DNA of 25,354 bases from an uncultured Muribaculaceae bacterium (GTDB lineage: Bacteria; Bacteroidota; Bacteroidia; Bacteroidales; Muribaculaceae). The notes under the pieces are model-generated. The model saw nothing but the letters and a program-made list of their open reading frames with translations. It did not search any database and was not told where the DNA came from. Below are positions 1 to 7,570 of this stretch, in pieces; the stretch's first letter is position 1, and every line of letters begins with the position of its first letter. A program made the translations under genes and the position numbers. The stretch lies in contig CAJUHX010000028.1 in NCBI GenBank assembly GCA_910586455.1, positions 1 to 25,354 on the forward strand. The letters run 5' to 3'.

Positions 1-77
1 GGTGGGCGTTGAGGGATTCGAACCCCCGACCCTCTGCTTGTAAGGCAGATGCTCTGAACCAGCTGAGCTAAACGCCC
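1..77 (-). tRNA. tRNA-Val (anticodon UAC)
   Basis: The reverse complement folds as a complete cloverleaf. The acceptor stem GGGCGTT pairs with AACGCCC, there is a D-arm, and a five-pair anticodon stem carries the loop CTTACAA with anticodon TAC. The T-arm contains GGTTCGAATCC-type bases. The mature RNA starts at 77 and the discriminator A lies at position 3. Positions 2 and 1 give CC, so the CCA end appears to be encoded, with its last A just outside the window. UAC reads valine codons. It is transcribed away from dnaX. Confidence 0.95.
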
Positions 78-97
78 TCTCTCGCTGAATTGCGCTG

Positions 98-129
98 CAA
101 AGTTACGACCTTTTTTTGAATCGACCAAA
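98..129 (-). promoter_or_regulatory. Promoter of the tRNA-Val gene
   Basis: On the minus strand TTTG (129-126) is followed by exactly 20 bases and then TAACTTTG (105-98). This matches the Bacteroidetes vegetative pattern TTTG/TAnnTTTG. The predicted start near 92 leaves a leader of about 15 nt before the tRNA. It lies in the same short gap as the dnaX promoter. Confidence 0.7.
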
Positions 130-163
130 TTTTTTTGAACTTTTTTTTCTGAAAAGTTTTTAT

Positions 164-171
164 TACTTTTG
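164..171 (+). promoter_or_regulatory. -7 element of the dnaX promoter
   Basis: TACTTTTG matches the Bacteroidetes -7 consensus TAnnTTTG and ends only seven bases before the dnaX ATG at 179. This implies a very short or absent 5' leader. The nearest upstream TTG (135-137) is 26 bases away, longer than usual, so the -33 box is weak or absent. Confidence 0.5.
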
Positions 172-178
172 TATCGTC

Positions 179-1855
179 ATGGAACAATACATTGTATCGG
201 CAAGAAAATATCGCCCGAGTACTTTCGCTTCTGTGGTGGGACAGAAAACATTAGCCTCCACTCTCAAGAACGCGATTGCTACCGACCGCCTTGCACACGC
301 CTACTTGTTCTGCGGTAGCAGGGGCGTGGGCAAAACGTCGTGCGCACGTATTTTCGCCAAAACCATAAACTGCACCAACCGTACCGCCGACGGCGAACCC
401 TGCAACGAGTGCCCAAGCTGCAAAAGCTTCAACGACGGCAACTCGATGAATATAGTGGAGCTCGACGCCGCATCGCACAACGGCATCGATGACATCAAGA
501 ACATTGTCGACCAGGTACAGGTGCCTCCTACCGCAGGAAAATACCGGGTGTTTATAATCGACGAGGTTCACATGCTGTCGAACGCAGCCTTCAATGCCTT
601 TCTGAAGACTCTCGAAGAGCCGCCGAGCTATGTGATTTTCATTCTCGCAACTACCGAAAAGCATAAAATAATACCCACTATTCTGTCGCGCTGCCAGATT
701 TACGACTTCAACCGTATTACAATAAACGATATGGTGGAGCACCTGAGCTATGTGGCGCAGCAGGAGGGCTATCAGGCCGACAAAGCGGCTCTGAACGTGA
801 TTGCACGCAAGGCCGACGGTGCCATGCGCGACGCCCTGTCGATTTTCGACCAGGTGGCGGCTTCGTCGCGAGGCAACATCAGCTATCAGGCCGCAATCGA
901 CAATCTCAACGTACTTGACTCGGCCACATACAACCGGCTGCTCGACGCGTTCAACGCCAAAAATCTGCCGGATGCTCTGCTTATATATAAAGACGTGCGC
1001 GACCGCGGCTTCGACTCGCTTTTCTTTGTGAATGGTCTGGCTCAGTATCTGCGCGACCTAATGGTGGCTCAGAACCAGGCCACACTGCCACTGCTCGACG
1101 CCACCGACGATGTTAGGACCGAAATGGCGCAACGTGCCGCCGCTGTCGAGCCAAAATGGCTCTATGGCGCAATCGACCTGCTGAACGATGTCGACCTCAA
1201 CTACAGAGCCTCGAGCAACAAACAGCTTCTGGTGGAGCTGGCACTGATCAGACTGTGCCAACTACTCAGCCCCTTGCCTAAGGCCTACAGCAAGGGGCTT
1301 GACCCTATTGTGGCCAATGAACCGGCGCAGCCTGCCATGCAGCAGCCTGTCGCAGTTCAGAATCAAGCGGCAACCGCACCGGCGCACCACAGCCAGGCAG
1401 CCCACTTTGCGCCTTCGCTGGCCGGGCCGGGCCTGTCGCTGCGTCATAGCGTGAAAGCAACGCCTCGAACCGAGAGCGCCACAGCGCTCCGCGACAAGGC
1501 TTTCGCCGCCGCCGACGTCGAACGGCTCTGGCGCGAATACATCGACACCCACCCGGGCGAGCGTTTCCTTGTCGCTACCATGCGCAAGGCAACGCCGCAG
1601 AGCGCCGACGGCATCAGATTCGCCATCGAAGCCGAAGAGGGCGTGATGGCCAACTCTGTGCTGCAGCATCTCGACGTGCTGCACAAATGGATGCGCGACA
1701 GGCTGGAAAACGACCATTTCGAAATCGACGTGAAAGTAACTGTGTCGCCCGACAGCCCGTCGGTATGGACCGACCGCCAGGTGTTCGAACACATGCTTAA
1801 AAAATCGGAAGACCTCACCGCTCTGGTCAGCCGCCTGAAACTTACTCTGGATTAG
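179..1855 (+). CDS. dnaX: DNA polymerase III subunit gamma/tau
   Basis: Clamp-loader ATPase of the replicative polymerase holoenzyme, 558 aa. The N-terminal AAA+ domain has the Walker A box GSRGVGKT (46-53), four zinc-binding cysteines (65, 75, 78, 81), Walker B VFIIDEVH (124-131), sensor-1 ILATTE and the SRC arginine finger (170-172). A Pro/Ala/Gln-rich linker around 390-440 leads to a tau-like C-terminal domain. The frame is open to 116, but I chose the ATG at 179: the protein then begins MEQYIVSARKYRP, the normal family start, and the -7 box lies inside the longer version. The stop overlaps the convergent lipid kinase gene by four bases. Whether a shorter gamma form is made cannot be told. 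Confidence 0.97.
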   Translation: MEQYIVSARKYRPSTFASVVGQKTLASTLKNAIATDRLAHAYLFCGSRGVGKTSCARIFAKTINCTNRTADGEPCNECPSCKSFNDGNSMNIVELDAASHNGIDDIKNIVDQVQVPPTAGKYRVFIIDEVHMLSNAAFNAFLKTLEEPPSYVIFILATTEKHKIIPTILSRCQIYDFNRITINDMVEHLSYVAQQEGYQADKAALNVIARKADGAMRDALSIFDQVAASSRGNISYQAAIDNLNVLDSATYNRLLDAFNAKNLPDALLIYKDVRDRGFDSLFFVNGLAQYLRDLMVAQNQATLPLLDATDDVRTEMAQRAAAVEPKWLYGAIDLLNDVDLNYRASSNKQLLVELALIRLCQLLSPLPKAYSKGLDPIVANEPAQPAMQQPVAVQNQAATAPAHHSQAAHFAPSLAGPGLSLRHSVKATPRTESATALRDKAFAAADVERLWREYIDTHPGERFLVATMRKATPQSADGIRFAIEAEEGVMANSVLQHLDVLHKWMRDRLENDHFEIDVKVTVSPDSPSVWTDRQVFEHMLKKSEDLTALVSRLKLTLD

Positions 1856-2838
1856 CTGCGGCTGCCGAGCGAGCGGATTTTGCATCCAAGCTCTTCGAAT
1901 GGCTTGCTCATGGCCGACAGCAGAGGCAGAAAACGGCGCTTGCGGTCGTTGGTAAACATGTACAGACCGCCCGGATGCACTTTTACTTCTATAACCGCCG
2001 GCATCTGCACCGGTTCGCCGTCGAGGTGAGCCGGACCGGCAGCGGCCCGCTCTATCAGCACTTTGCGGGCCTTCAGCGTGTCAATAATGGCGTTGCGGCC
2101 TATAAGGCCTGTCATCATCTCCACGCCTACGAGCACTTTCGATATGGGGTGAGCTTCGTGAATCACAGTAAGGTCGAGCTGGCCGTCGGTAATGGAGGCT
2201 TGTGGCGCTATGAAAGCGTTGTTGCCGTACTGCGAGGCATTGCAGCACGCCACCACAAACGCTTCCTGCTCGAAGCCTTCGTAATCGTCGATGGTTATGC
2301 GGTATTTTTCCGACTTATATTCCTTAAATTCCTCAAGAGTACTCTGCACATAAGTAACCAGTCCGCGGCGACCTTTGCGAGAAAAGCGATGCGTCACCGC
2401 GGCGTCGAAACCGAAACCGCAAGTACAGAAAAAGGGTGTGCCGTTGGCGGTGGCGTAGTCGCAGGGTCGTACCGCATCGCGCGCAATTACCCGCAGAGCC
2501 GCCTTTACGTCCATTGGTATGCCCACATGACGCGCCAGACCATTTCCGCTGCCCAGCGGTATGATGCCCAGCACGGTGCGCGAGCCGCACAAGGCGGCGG
2601 CTGTTTCATTGACCGTGCCGTCGCCGCCTACCGCCAGAACTCCGTAGCATCCCTCGGCAACCGCCTCACGCCCCAGACGGGTAGCGTCGCCACGGCATGT
2701 GGTAAGGCATACATCCACATCATAACCGAGTCTGTCAAGACTTTTTTCGATAAGCTGAGTAACACCGCGCTTTGACCGTGTACCCGACACCGGATTCACA
2801 ATCACCTTGATTCTTCGCCTGGCAGCACTTGTATTCAT
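1852..2838 (-). CDS. Diacylglycerol/lipid kinase family protein (YegS/BmrU/DagK type)
   Basis: A 328-aa lipid kinase of the DAGK catalytic family, which phosphorylates a membrane lipid such as diacylglycerol with ATP. Visible family motifs are NPVSG at 15-19, the nucleotide-binding GGDGTVNE at 71-78, PLGSGNGLAR at 94-103 and a late LDGEP. It has no signal peptide and no membrane helix, as expected for a peripheral cytoplasmic enzyme. It is read alone on the minus strand behind the lipid operon, separated from it by a terminator. Its stop overlaps the dnaX stop region, so the two genes converge without a spacer. The lipid substrate (diacylglycerol, ceramide or another) cannot be read from the sequence. 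Confidence 0.88.
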   Translation of the reverse strand: MNTSAARRRIKVIVNPVSGTRSKRGVTQLIEKSLDRLGYDVDVCLTTCRGDATRLGREAVAEGCYGVLAVGGDGTVNETAAALCGSRTVLGIIPLGSGNGLARHVGIPMDVKAALRVIARDAVRPCDYATANGTPFFCTCGFGFDAAVTHRFSRKGRRGLVTYVQSTLEEFKEYKSEKYRITIDDYEGFEQEAFVVACCNASQYGNNAFIAPQASITDGQLDLTVIHEAHPISKVLVGVEMMTGLIGRNAIIDTLKARKVLIERAAAGPAHLDGEPVQMPAVIEVKVHPGGLYMFTNDRKRRFLPLLSAMSKPFEELGCKIRSLGSRS

Positions 2839-2842
2839 GCCG

Positions 2843-2850
2843 CAAAATTA
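2843..2850 (-). promoter_or_regulatory. -7 element before the lipid kinase gene
   Basis: TAATTTTG on the minus strand fits TAnnTTTG and ends four bases before the ATG (2838), as in dnaX, suggesting a nearly leaderless mRNA. No TTG stands at the usual distance, so the -33 box is not supported. Confidence 0.4.
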
Positions 2851-2866
2851 ATAAATAAATTTCAAT

Positions 2867-2901
2867 AAAAAAAATGCAACTACTCTCACGAGCTGTTGCA
2901 T
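2867..2901 (-). terminator. Rho-independent terminator
   Basis: On the minus strand ATGCAAC pairs with GTTGCAT (seven pairs). An inner GCTC/GAGT stem carries a GTGA loop, and a run of eight T follows directly. It ends either a long 3' tail of the lipid operon, whose last stop is at 3081, or the candidate small RNA that starts near 3001. Confidence 0.75.
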
Positions 2902-3001
2902 CTCTAACCTATGATTCACTTATTAATTGTTGTTGCTTTACTTCAATTCTTTCAAATAATTTAGACGCGTATTCTGTCGTCTGTAGCTTCTTTATCGTTT
3001 G
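2867..3001 (-). ncRNA. Candidate small RNA of about 135 nt (or 3'UTR-derived RNA)
   Basis: A well-formed minus-strand promoter at 3037-3007 and a strong terminator at 2901-2867 frame about 135 nt with no recognisable gene. Near its 5' end AGACG can pair with CGTCT, an A-rich single-stranded stretch follows, and the terminator hairpin closes it. This is the usual layout of a bacterial small RNA. A 28-codon open frame ending TAG runs through it (reading KKLQTTEYASKLF...) but lacks an ATG, GTG or TTG start downstream of the predicted transcription start. I therefore favour RNA over peptide. It resembles no RNA family I can name. Confidence 0.4.
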
Positions 3002-3006
3002 TGTTA

Positions 3007-3037
3007 CAAAGTTAACGCTTGATTTTGAAATATTCAA
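3007..3037 (-). promoter_or_regulatory. Promoter inside the lipid operon's 3' region
   Basis: Minus-strand TTG (3037-3035), 20 bases, then TAACTTTG (3014-3007). The -7 box is identical to those of the tRNA-Val and TlpA promoters in this window. It lies 44 bases downstream of the acyltransferase stop and points at the 2867-2901 terminator. Confidence 0.6.
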
Positions 3038-3080
3038 GCATTTTTAGGGATTTTAATATTTATTTTAGTTTGTTTAGATT

Positions 3081-3926
3081 TTATTCTCCACCTCGAAGTG
3101 CATAAGTCTTTGCACGCAAATATGTTCCGAGGCTTTTGGCGTCGGTGCTGTTTGCCCGCTGCTCGTCCACACTGATAGGGTTGCCCACGCTTATATGCAG
3201 TGTTTTGCCCACCTTGCGGAACACTTCAGCCGGCAAACGCAAGCTGCGGGCCTGCCAGAAGGCGTGGCCGAGGAAGTTGCACCACAGCGAATTTTTGTCG
3301 TGGAAATATATGGGAATCACAGGCACTTTGGCGCGGTAGATTATCTCCAGCACCGAGTCCTGCCACTCGCGGTCCACAGTCTTGTACCTGCAGTTGGTCT
3401 TGCTCATGGCTCCGGCAGGAAAAAAACCTACGGGCCTGCCGTTCTTGAGCTGGCGCAAGGCTTCCATAATGCCACGCACCGACACGGCACGCTTGGCAGG
3501 ATCGTTCGACGCCCAGGCGTCGACTGCTATGAAATTGGGGCGCATGGCGCTGATTTTGTTCAGAATCATGTTTACCATCACCTTATAGTCGGGGCGGCGG
3601 CGGGTAATCATGTAAATGAGCGCAATGCCGTCGAGGGCTCCAAGGGGGTGATTGCTCACGGTTATAAAAGCGCCTTCGGGCAGATGGTCGAGCACCTGTT
3701 CGTTGTCGATTTTCAGTTTTATCTTGAAATCGTCGATAAGCATACGCTTCACAAACTCGGGGCCCGGAGTGTCGCAGTTGCGACGATGGACGTCGTTTAC
3801 CTTGTCGACCGACAGAAATTTGAGCAGGGCGTTAACCAGCTTGGGATGTCCGTCGAGTTGCGGCACCATCTGCCGCAGGTCGTCGTAATTGAGTACGTCG
3901 GGGCGTACCTCACTAATATTCTCCAT
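3081..3926 (-). CDS. Lysophospholipid acyltransferase family protein (PlsC-like)
   Basis: A 281-aa acyltransferase of the PlsC/LPLAT superfamily, which moves a fatty acyl chain from acyl-ACP or acyl-CoA onto a lipid hydroxyl at the membrane. Motif I is NHPLGALD (92-99), the catalytic NHx4D pattern. Motif III is FPAGAMS (169-175), where many relatives have FPEG. No clear membrane helix is seen. It is the last gene of the minus-strand lipid operon and starts three bases after the stop of the PAP2/AUR1-like gene. The acceptor is unknown; with this neighbourhood an inositol- or sphingolipid-related acceptor is as possible as ordinary phosphatidate synthesis. The resemblance is to the haemolysin-like or OlsA-like branch rather than the housekeeping PlsC. 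Confidence 0.85.
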   Translation of the reverse strand: MENISEVRPDVLNYDDLRQMVPQLDGHPKLVNALLKFLSVDKVNDVHRRNCDTPGPEFVKRMLIDDFKIKLKIDNEQVLDHLPEGAFITVSNHPLGALDGIALIYMITRRRPDYKVMVNMILNKISAMRPNFIAVDAWASNDPAKRAVSVRGIMEALRQLKNGRPVGFFPAGAMSKTNCRYKTVDREWQDSVLEIIYRAKVPVIPIYFHDKNSLWCNFLGHAFWQARSLRLPAEVFRKVGKTLHISVGNPISVDEQRANSTDAKSLGTYLRAKTYALRGGE

Positions 3927-3929
3927 ATT

Positions 3930-4862
3930 TCAGTCTTTTATCTGTTGTACATAGCGGCCCATGAATCGTGCGACCGCCGGTATGCGCATCAGCGCGTACT
4001 CAAACAGTACAAAGCCGGCCAGCGCACACGCTATGCCGCCAAGTACATCGAGTATATAGTGGTGCGATGTATATACAGCCGTGGCCCATATACCCGCAGT
4101 GACTACGCCGAGTATACAGCGCCACCAGCCGCTGCTATGGGCGCGCACGGCGTAAATAAATGCTACCAGGGTATAGGCAGAGTGCAGCGAGGGCATAGCC
4201 GCGAACACGTTGGAGTTGCGAGCGTACAATCCGTCGAACACGTTCCAGCCGGTAATGCGTCCGAAGCCCTCCAGACCGGCCACTGAACCGGGAGTGCCGG
4301 GCACTGCCTCGAAACCGTGCATGGCCACATACCATGGTGGCGCGGCAGGGTGGATGTAGTAGAATGTGAACCCTATCAGGTTTACCAGCAGGAACACAAC
4401 GGCAAAATGCAGGTATGCTCCGCGCTTGCCGCTGAAGTACAGCCACAGGCCGAAGAATATCGGCAGAGGCACCCAGCAGAGATAGAATACACCGGCAAGC
4501 ACATCGGCCACATCGCAGTGGTGAATGGCAAAATATTCGTTGGGGGTGAGCAGGCCGACGGCAGTAGCTATTCCGAAGAGCGATTTCTCTGTATTATACA
4601 GCCCGGCGGTGTCTACCGGATTGACGGTGTAGTTGGGCACCATGTTCATCCAGTCGTAGCTGATGCCGAATATAAAAAATGGCAGCAACGCCAGAGCCAG
4701 CCTGCGGCTGGACGGAGTAAGAAAGAACATGCCCGCAAGCAGAAGCGCCAGCACGGCATGCTCCGGACGGAAGCCCACAAACAGCGCGGTCACTGCCAGC
4801 CACACGCCAAGGGCGGCCAGACAGGCGATGGCCTGTCGCAGAGGGGGAAGTTTCACGGCCAT
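3930..4862 (-). CDS. PAP2/AUR1-type membrane protein, probable inositol phosphorylceramide synthase
   Basis: A 310-aa polytopic membrane protein with about seven hydrophobic segments. The PAP2 catalytic pieces are PSLHS (224-228) and the HHYILD stretch with His268 and Asp272. HPAAPPWY (171-178) is typical of the AUR1-like branch, which swaps lipid head groups instead of simply hydrolysing phosphate. In Bacteroides thetaiotaomicron an AUR1-like protein of the inositol-lipid cluster makes inositol phosphorylceramide from ceramide and a phosphoinositide. The next gene upstream here is a CDP-alcohol phosphatidyltransferase that abuts it (ATG and stop touching), which supports the same role. A plain lipid phosphatase is the alternative. 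Confidence 0.8.
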   Translation of the reverse strand: MAVKLPPLRQAIACLAALGVWLAVTALFVGFRPEHAVLALLLAGMFFLTPSSRRLALALLPFFIFGISYDWMNMVPNYTVNPVDTAGLYNTEKSLFGIATAVGLLTPNEYFAIHHCDVADVLAGVFYLCWVPLPIFFGLWLYFSGKRGAYLHFAVVFLLVNLIGFTFYYIHPAAPPWYVAMHGFEAVPGTPGSVAGLEGFGRITGWNVFDGLYARNSNVFAAMPSLHSAYTLVAFIYAVRAHSSGWWRCILGVVTAGIWATAVYTSHHYILDVLGGIACALAGFVLFEYALMRIPAVARFMGRYVQQIKD

Positions 4863-5546
4863 TTACATCATCTTTTTACGGCAGTGCTCCAGACGCGCCA
4901 CTGCTGTAAGATTGGCGAAGACGGCTATGACTGCCATGGCTATTACAAGTATCACATTGGGGTCGAACGGCGAATCGGCGGCTTGTGACATACCTGTGAT
5001 GCCGGTGGCCAGGATAGCGGCAGCGGTGACCACCACGCGCTCCGGACGCTGCATGAAGCCGACCTTGCACTCTATGCCCAGGCCCTCGGCGCGTGCACGC
5101 ACGTAGCTTACCATAAGCGAACCCACCAGGGCCAGAAAAGTTATCAGGGCGCCGGCAAGATGACCGGTCTGAATCAGATAATAGGCTATGCCTCCGAGGT
5201 TGAACAGCTCGCAATAGCGGTCGAGCACCGAGTCGTACATTGCTCCGAAAGGCGACGCCATGTTGCCAAGCCGGGCCACCTGCCCGTCGAGCATATCAAA
5301 GAGCGAAAAGCCTATTATAAGAGCCCCGGCAAGAGTAACCATACCGAAATCAGGAGCTGAGCCGTGGCGATAACCCTCATACACCAGTATTACTGCGGCG
5401 GCCACATTACCCAGAAAGCCTATGGTAGTGACCATGTTGGGCGTCACACCCATGCGGATAAGCAGGCGCACAAACGGGTTGATTATGCAATAGATGCCCT
5501 GCTGAATGCCGTCGCGGGCAGCTTTGCTTTGTTTTTTAATATCCAT
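4863..5546 (-). CDS. CDP-alcohol phosphatidyltransferase, probable phosphatidylinositol-phosphate synthase
   Basis: A 227-aa integral membrane enzyme that joins the phosphatidyl group of CDP-diacylglycerol to an alcohol, releasing CMP. The family signature DGx2ARx8Gx3Dx3D is complete: Asp87-Gly88, Ala91-Arg92, Gly101, Asp105 and Asp109. Several hydrophobic helices surround it. Its place between a PgpA-type phosphatase and an AUR1-like gene fits the phosphatidylinositol-phosphate synthase of Bacteroides inositol-lipid clusters. The signature alone cannot tell inositol phosphate from glycerol phosphate as acceptor. It starts four bases after the GtrA-like gene. Confidence 0.85.
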   Translation of the reverse strand: MDIKKQSKAARDGIQQGIYCIINPFVRLLIRMGVTPNMVTTIGFLGNVAAAVILVYEGYRHGSAPDFGMVTLAGALIIGFSLFDMLDGQVARLGNMASPFGAMYDSVLDRYCELFNLGGIAYYLIQTGHLAGALITFLALVGSLMVSYVRARAEGLGIECKVGFMQRPERVVVTAAAILATGITGMSQAADSPFDPNVILVIAMAVIAVFANLTAVARLEHCRKKMM

Positions 5547-5550
5547 GGAA

Positions 5551-6144
5551 TTATAATTGATCTATTCGATGGTCATACGGAGCCTGCTCCTTATGGCCTG
5601 TAATAAAGTTTACAAAGCGTATGGCATGGCGGTCGAACGGCGAGCGGCGATACACAAAGTTGCGTTGCAGCACAAAGTTCCAGCACCACGACACCAGAAG
5701 TGACACCACCAGACGGGCAGCCGCGAAGTAGCCGTCTTTCCTGAATCCTATCTGTTCAAGCCAGTCGCAGTCTTTTATCAGGTCGTAAAGCAGCTGTGTG
5801 CCGAATGTGTTCAGCAACAGACTGCCAAACCATATCAAGGTATACTTCACCACTACCGCGCGCCACGAACAGCCGTCGGCATGAAAAGTGAATTTATAGT
5901 TTATTATGCAGTTTACAATGCCACCGGCAACCGCTCCGAGCGCTGTCGAAGCCCAGGCGGCCATGCCTACCCATGCAAAGAGCGCAAAGCACAGTCCCAG
6001 GTCGACCCATGAGGCTGTCTGCGATGAAACCGCCGAGCGCAGAAAAGTGGTGAACAGCGAGTTGCTGTTGAGCAGCTTATCGCCCGTCCGGCGCAAACGG
6101 CGGCGCATGCCGTAGTCGGCCTCATCGGTATGTTTTTGTTTCAT
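5551..6144 (-). CDS. GtrA family membrane protein
   Basis: A 197-aa protein with four predicted membrane helices. It shows the GtrA signatures NYKFTF (82-87) after the second helix and NFVLQRNFVYR (156-166) near the end. GtrA proteins are thought to carry or flip polyprenyl-linked sugars or related lipids; their biochemistry is poorly known. I start it at the ATG at 6144, one base after the upstream phosphatase stop. A TTG at 6156 would extend it into that gene and is less likely. A flippase-like role for the lipid made by the neighbouring enzymes is inference. Confidence 0.8.
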   Translation of the reverse strand: MKQKHTDEADYGMRRRLRRTGDKLLNSNSLFTTFLRSAVSSQTASWVDLGLCFALFAWVGMAAWASTALGAVAGGIVNCIINYKFTFHADGCSWRAVVVKYTLIWFGSLLLNTFGTQLLYDLIKDCDWLEQIGFRKDGYFAAARLVVSLLVSWCWNFVLQRNFVYRRSPFDRHAIRFVNFITGHKEQAPYDHRIDQL

Positions 6145-6145
6145 T

Positions 6146-6676
6146 TTACAGTACAAAATAATTTACTATCAGTAGTATAACCACCGAATATATGCCTGCC
6201 AGCACATCGTCGGCCATCATGCCGTAGCCACGCGGCAGACGCTCTGTGGCCCGGATTCCCAGCGGCTTGAATATATCGAAGAAGCGGAACAGCGCCAACG
6301 ACAGCAGTATCTCCCACCACGGACACACCGGCATCACCGGCAGAAGGCTTATCCACTGGCCTACAGTTTCGTCGACACAGGCTATCACGGGGTCTTTGCC
6401 CCAGTAGCGCTCTGATATGCTGCTGGCCCAGGTGCCTGCCACCATAAACACCATGGCGGCGGCGAATGTAAGCCAGAATACAAGTGTGGCACTGCACCAC
6501 AGATACAGCGGCAGCCACAGCACTATGGCCACTATAGCGCCCCAGGTGCCGGGCGCCAGAGGCAGGTAACCTGCTCCGAACGAGCTGGCTATCATGCGGG
6601 GCAGCAGCGGGAAACCGCCGTGGTCGGCGGGTTTGCGACGGAGATGCCGGGTTGTCTTCGGATCTATCTCACTCAT
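6146..6676 (-). CDS. PgpA-type phosphatase (phosphatidylglycerophosphatase A family)
   Basis: A 176-aa membrane phosphatase. PgpA motifs are clear: GYLPLAPGTWGA (36-47), KDPVIACVDETVGQW with the metal-binding acids (94-108), and the C-terminal block FFDIFKPLGI...RGYGMMADDVLAG (132-161). PgpA normally removes phosphate from phosphatidylglycerol phosphate. In the Bacteroides inositol-lipid cluster a PgpA homologue dephosphorylates phosphatidylinositol phosphate, and the neighbours here suggest the same. The frame is open far upstream, but the ATG at 6676 overlaps the ATP-grasp stop as ATGA, and the extension would be an arginine-rich out-of-frame copy of that gene. Confidence 0.88.
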   Translation of the reverse strand: MSEIDPKTTRHLRRKPADHGGFPLLPRMIASSFGAGYLPLAPGTWGAIVAIVLWLPLYLWCSATLVFWLTFAAAMVFMVAGTWASSISERYWGKDPVIACVDETVGQWISLLPVMPVCPWWEILLSLALFRFFDIFKPLGIRATERLPRGYGMMADDVLAGIYSVVILLIVNYFVL

Positions 6677-7506
6677 TTTTTCTGAAATTTCTTTACTCGC
6701 TGTAGAATTTCGCGCGCTATATATGGTGCAGCCTCGGCCCGGCAGGGAGCAAAGCTGGGCCAGTCGTCGAAGTCGATTATCGACACAGTGCCGTCGGCTT
6801 CCACCACACAGTCGCCGCCATACACCACCACGCCGAGAACGTCGGCCGCGCTCTCGCACATGCTGCGCAGGCTGCCGGCATCGAACACCGACCGGCTGTT
6901 GTCACTTGCATTGGGGGCGAAACAGTGAAAGAAGTCAGTGCCGAGCACACCGTAGAATTTCACCAGCTCGCCATCGAGATGACGGTTTATCACCGCACGG
7001 CTAATTCCGCGCAGAAAGTACTCCTGAAGCACTTCCTGAGCTTCCTCGGCATGTCTTACATAGCTTACGTCTTCTTTGTGTCGTGTGTGCTCGTCGGCGC
7101 GCTTAATCCAGCATCGTTCGATGCCGGCAGCAGCCAGACGGTCGCGCACGCCTTCGTTGGTGTTCACCACCAGGCTCTGCGGATAAGACAGATTACTGCC
7201 CATAAGTATACGACACATGCGCTCGCGCACACAGTTCTCGATGCCGTAGCCTGAGTTCAACACCAGGTCGCCGGCATCCTCGCGGCGCTGCAGCTCGCTG
7301 ATTGAACGCTGCTCGCGGCACATGTTCACTATAATATGCTCGTCGACGGCTCCGGCTATGAATTGCTCCTCGCTGTACACGTTCACCACACAGCCACGTT
7401 TGCGCAACTGGTCGGCCACCAGATTGAATATGGCGGCATCGTTGCCTATATGGTTCGGAGAATACGCGCCGGCTCGCATTATGCCGGCGATTTTTATTTC
7501 AGCCAT
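6673..7506 (-). CDS. ATP-grasp domain protein, first gene of the lipid operon
   Basis: A 277-aa soluble protein I read as an ATP-grasp enzyme. It has an N-terminal pre-ATP-grasp Rossmann-like part (1-100), a lysine in WIKRAD (133-138) that fits the ATP-binding strand, a central RHLDGELVKFYGVL stretch (175-188), and a C-terminal VEADGTVSIIDFDDWPSF stretch (235-252) whose acids Asp245, Asp247 and Asp248 sit where the metal ligands DxN normally are. The Asn is replaced by Asp. ATP-grasp enzymes ligate carboxylates to amines or thiols, and the ITPK branch phosphorylates inositol phosphates. The leading position in an inositol-lipid-type operon makes a link to the head group attractive, but the substrate is unknown. 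Confidence 0.6.
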   Translation of the reverse strand: MAEIKIAGIMRAGAYSPNHIGNDAAIFNLVADQLRKRGCVVNVYSEEQFIAGAVDEHIIVNMCREQRSISELQRREDAGDLVLNSGYGIENCVRERMCRILMGSNLSYPQSLVVNTNEGVRDRLAAAGIERCWIKRADEHTRHKEDVSYVRHAEEAQEVLQEYFLRGISRAVINRHLDGELVKFYGVLGTDFFHCFAPNASDNSRSVFDAGSLRSMCESAADVLGVVVYGGDCVVEADGTVSIIDFDDWPSFAPCRAEAAPYIAREILQRVKKFQKK

Positions 7507-7535
7507 GATGGATGAATAATGAGTTTTTTAACATG

Positions 7536-7565
7536 TAAAGTTAGCAATTATTTTTGTAATTACAA
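7536..7565 (-). promoter_or_regulatory. Promoter of the lipid operon
   Basis: Minus-strand TTG (7565-7563), 19 bases, then TAACTTTA (7543-7536), one base off TAnnTTTG. Transcription would start near 7530 and give a leader of about 25 nt before the ATP-grasp ATG at 7506. It is squeezed between that gene and the TerD-like stop at 7571. Confidence 0.55.
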
Positions 7566-7570
7566 TGCGG

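Noticed and set aside
3195..4286. Plus-strand open frame of 363 codons
   Set aside because: It spans the antisense of two genes with clear motifs (acyltransferase and PAP2/AUR1-like) and crosses their boundary.
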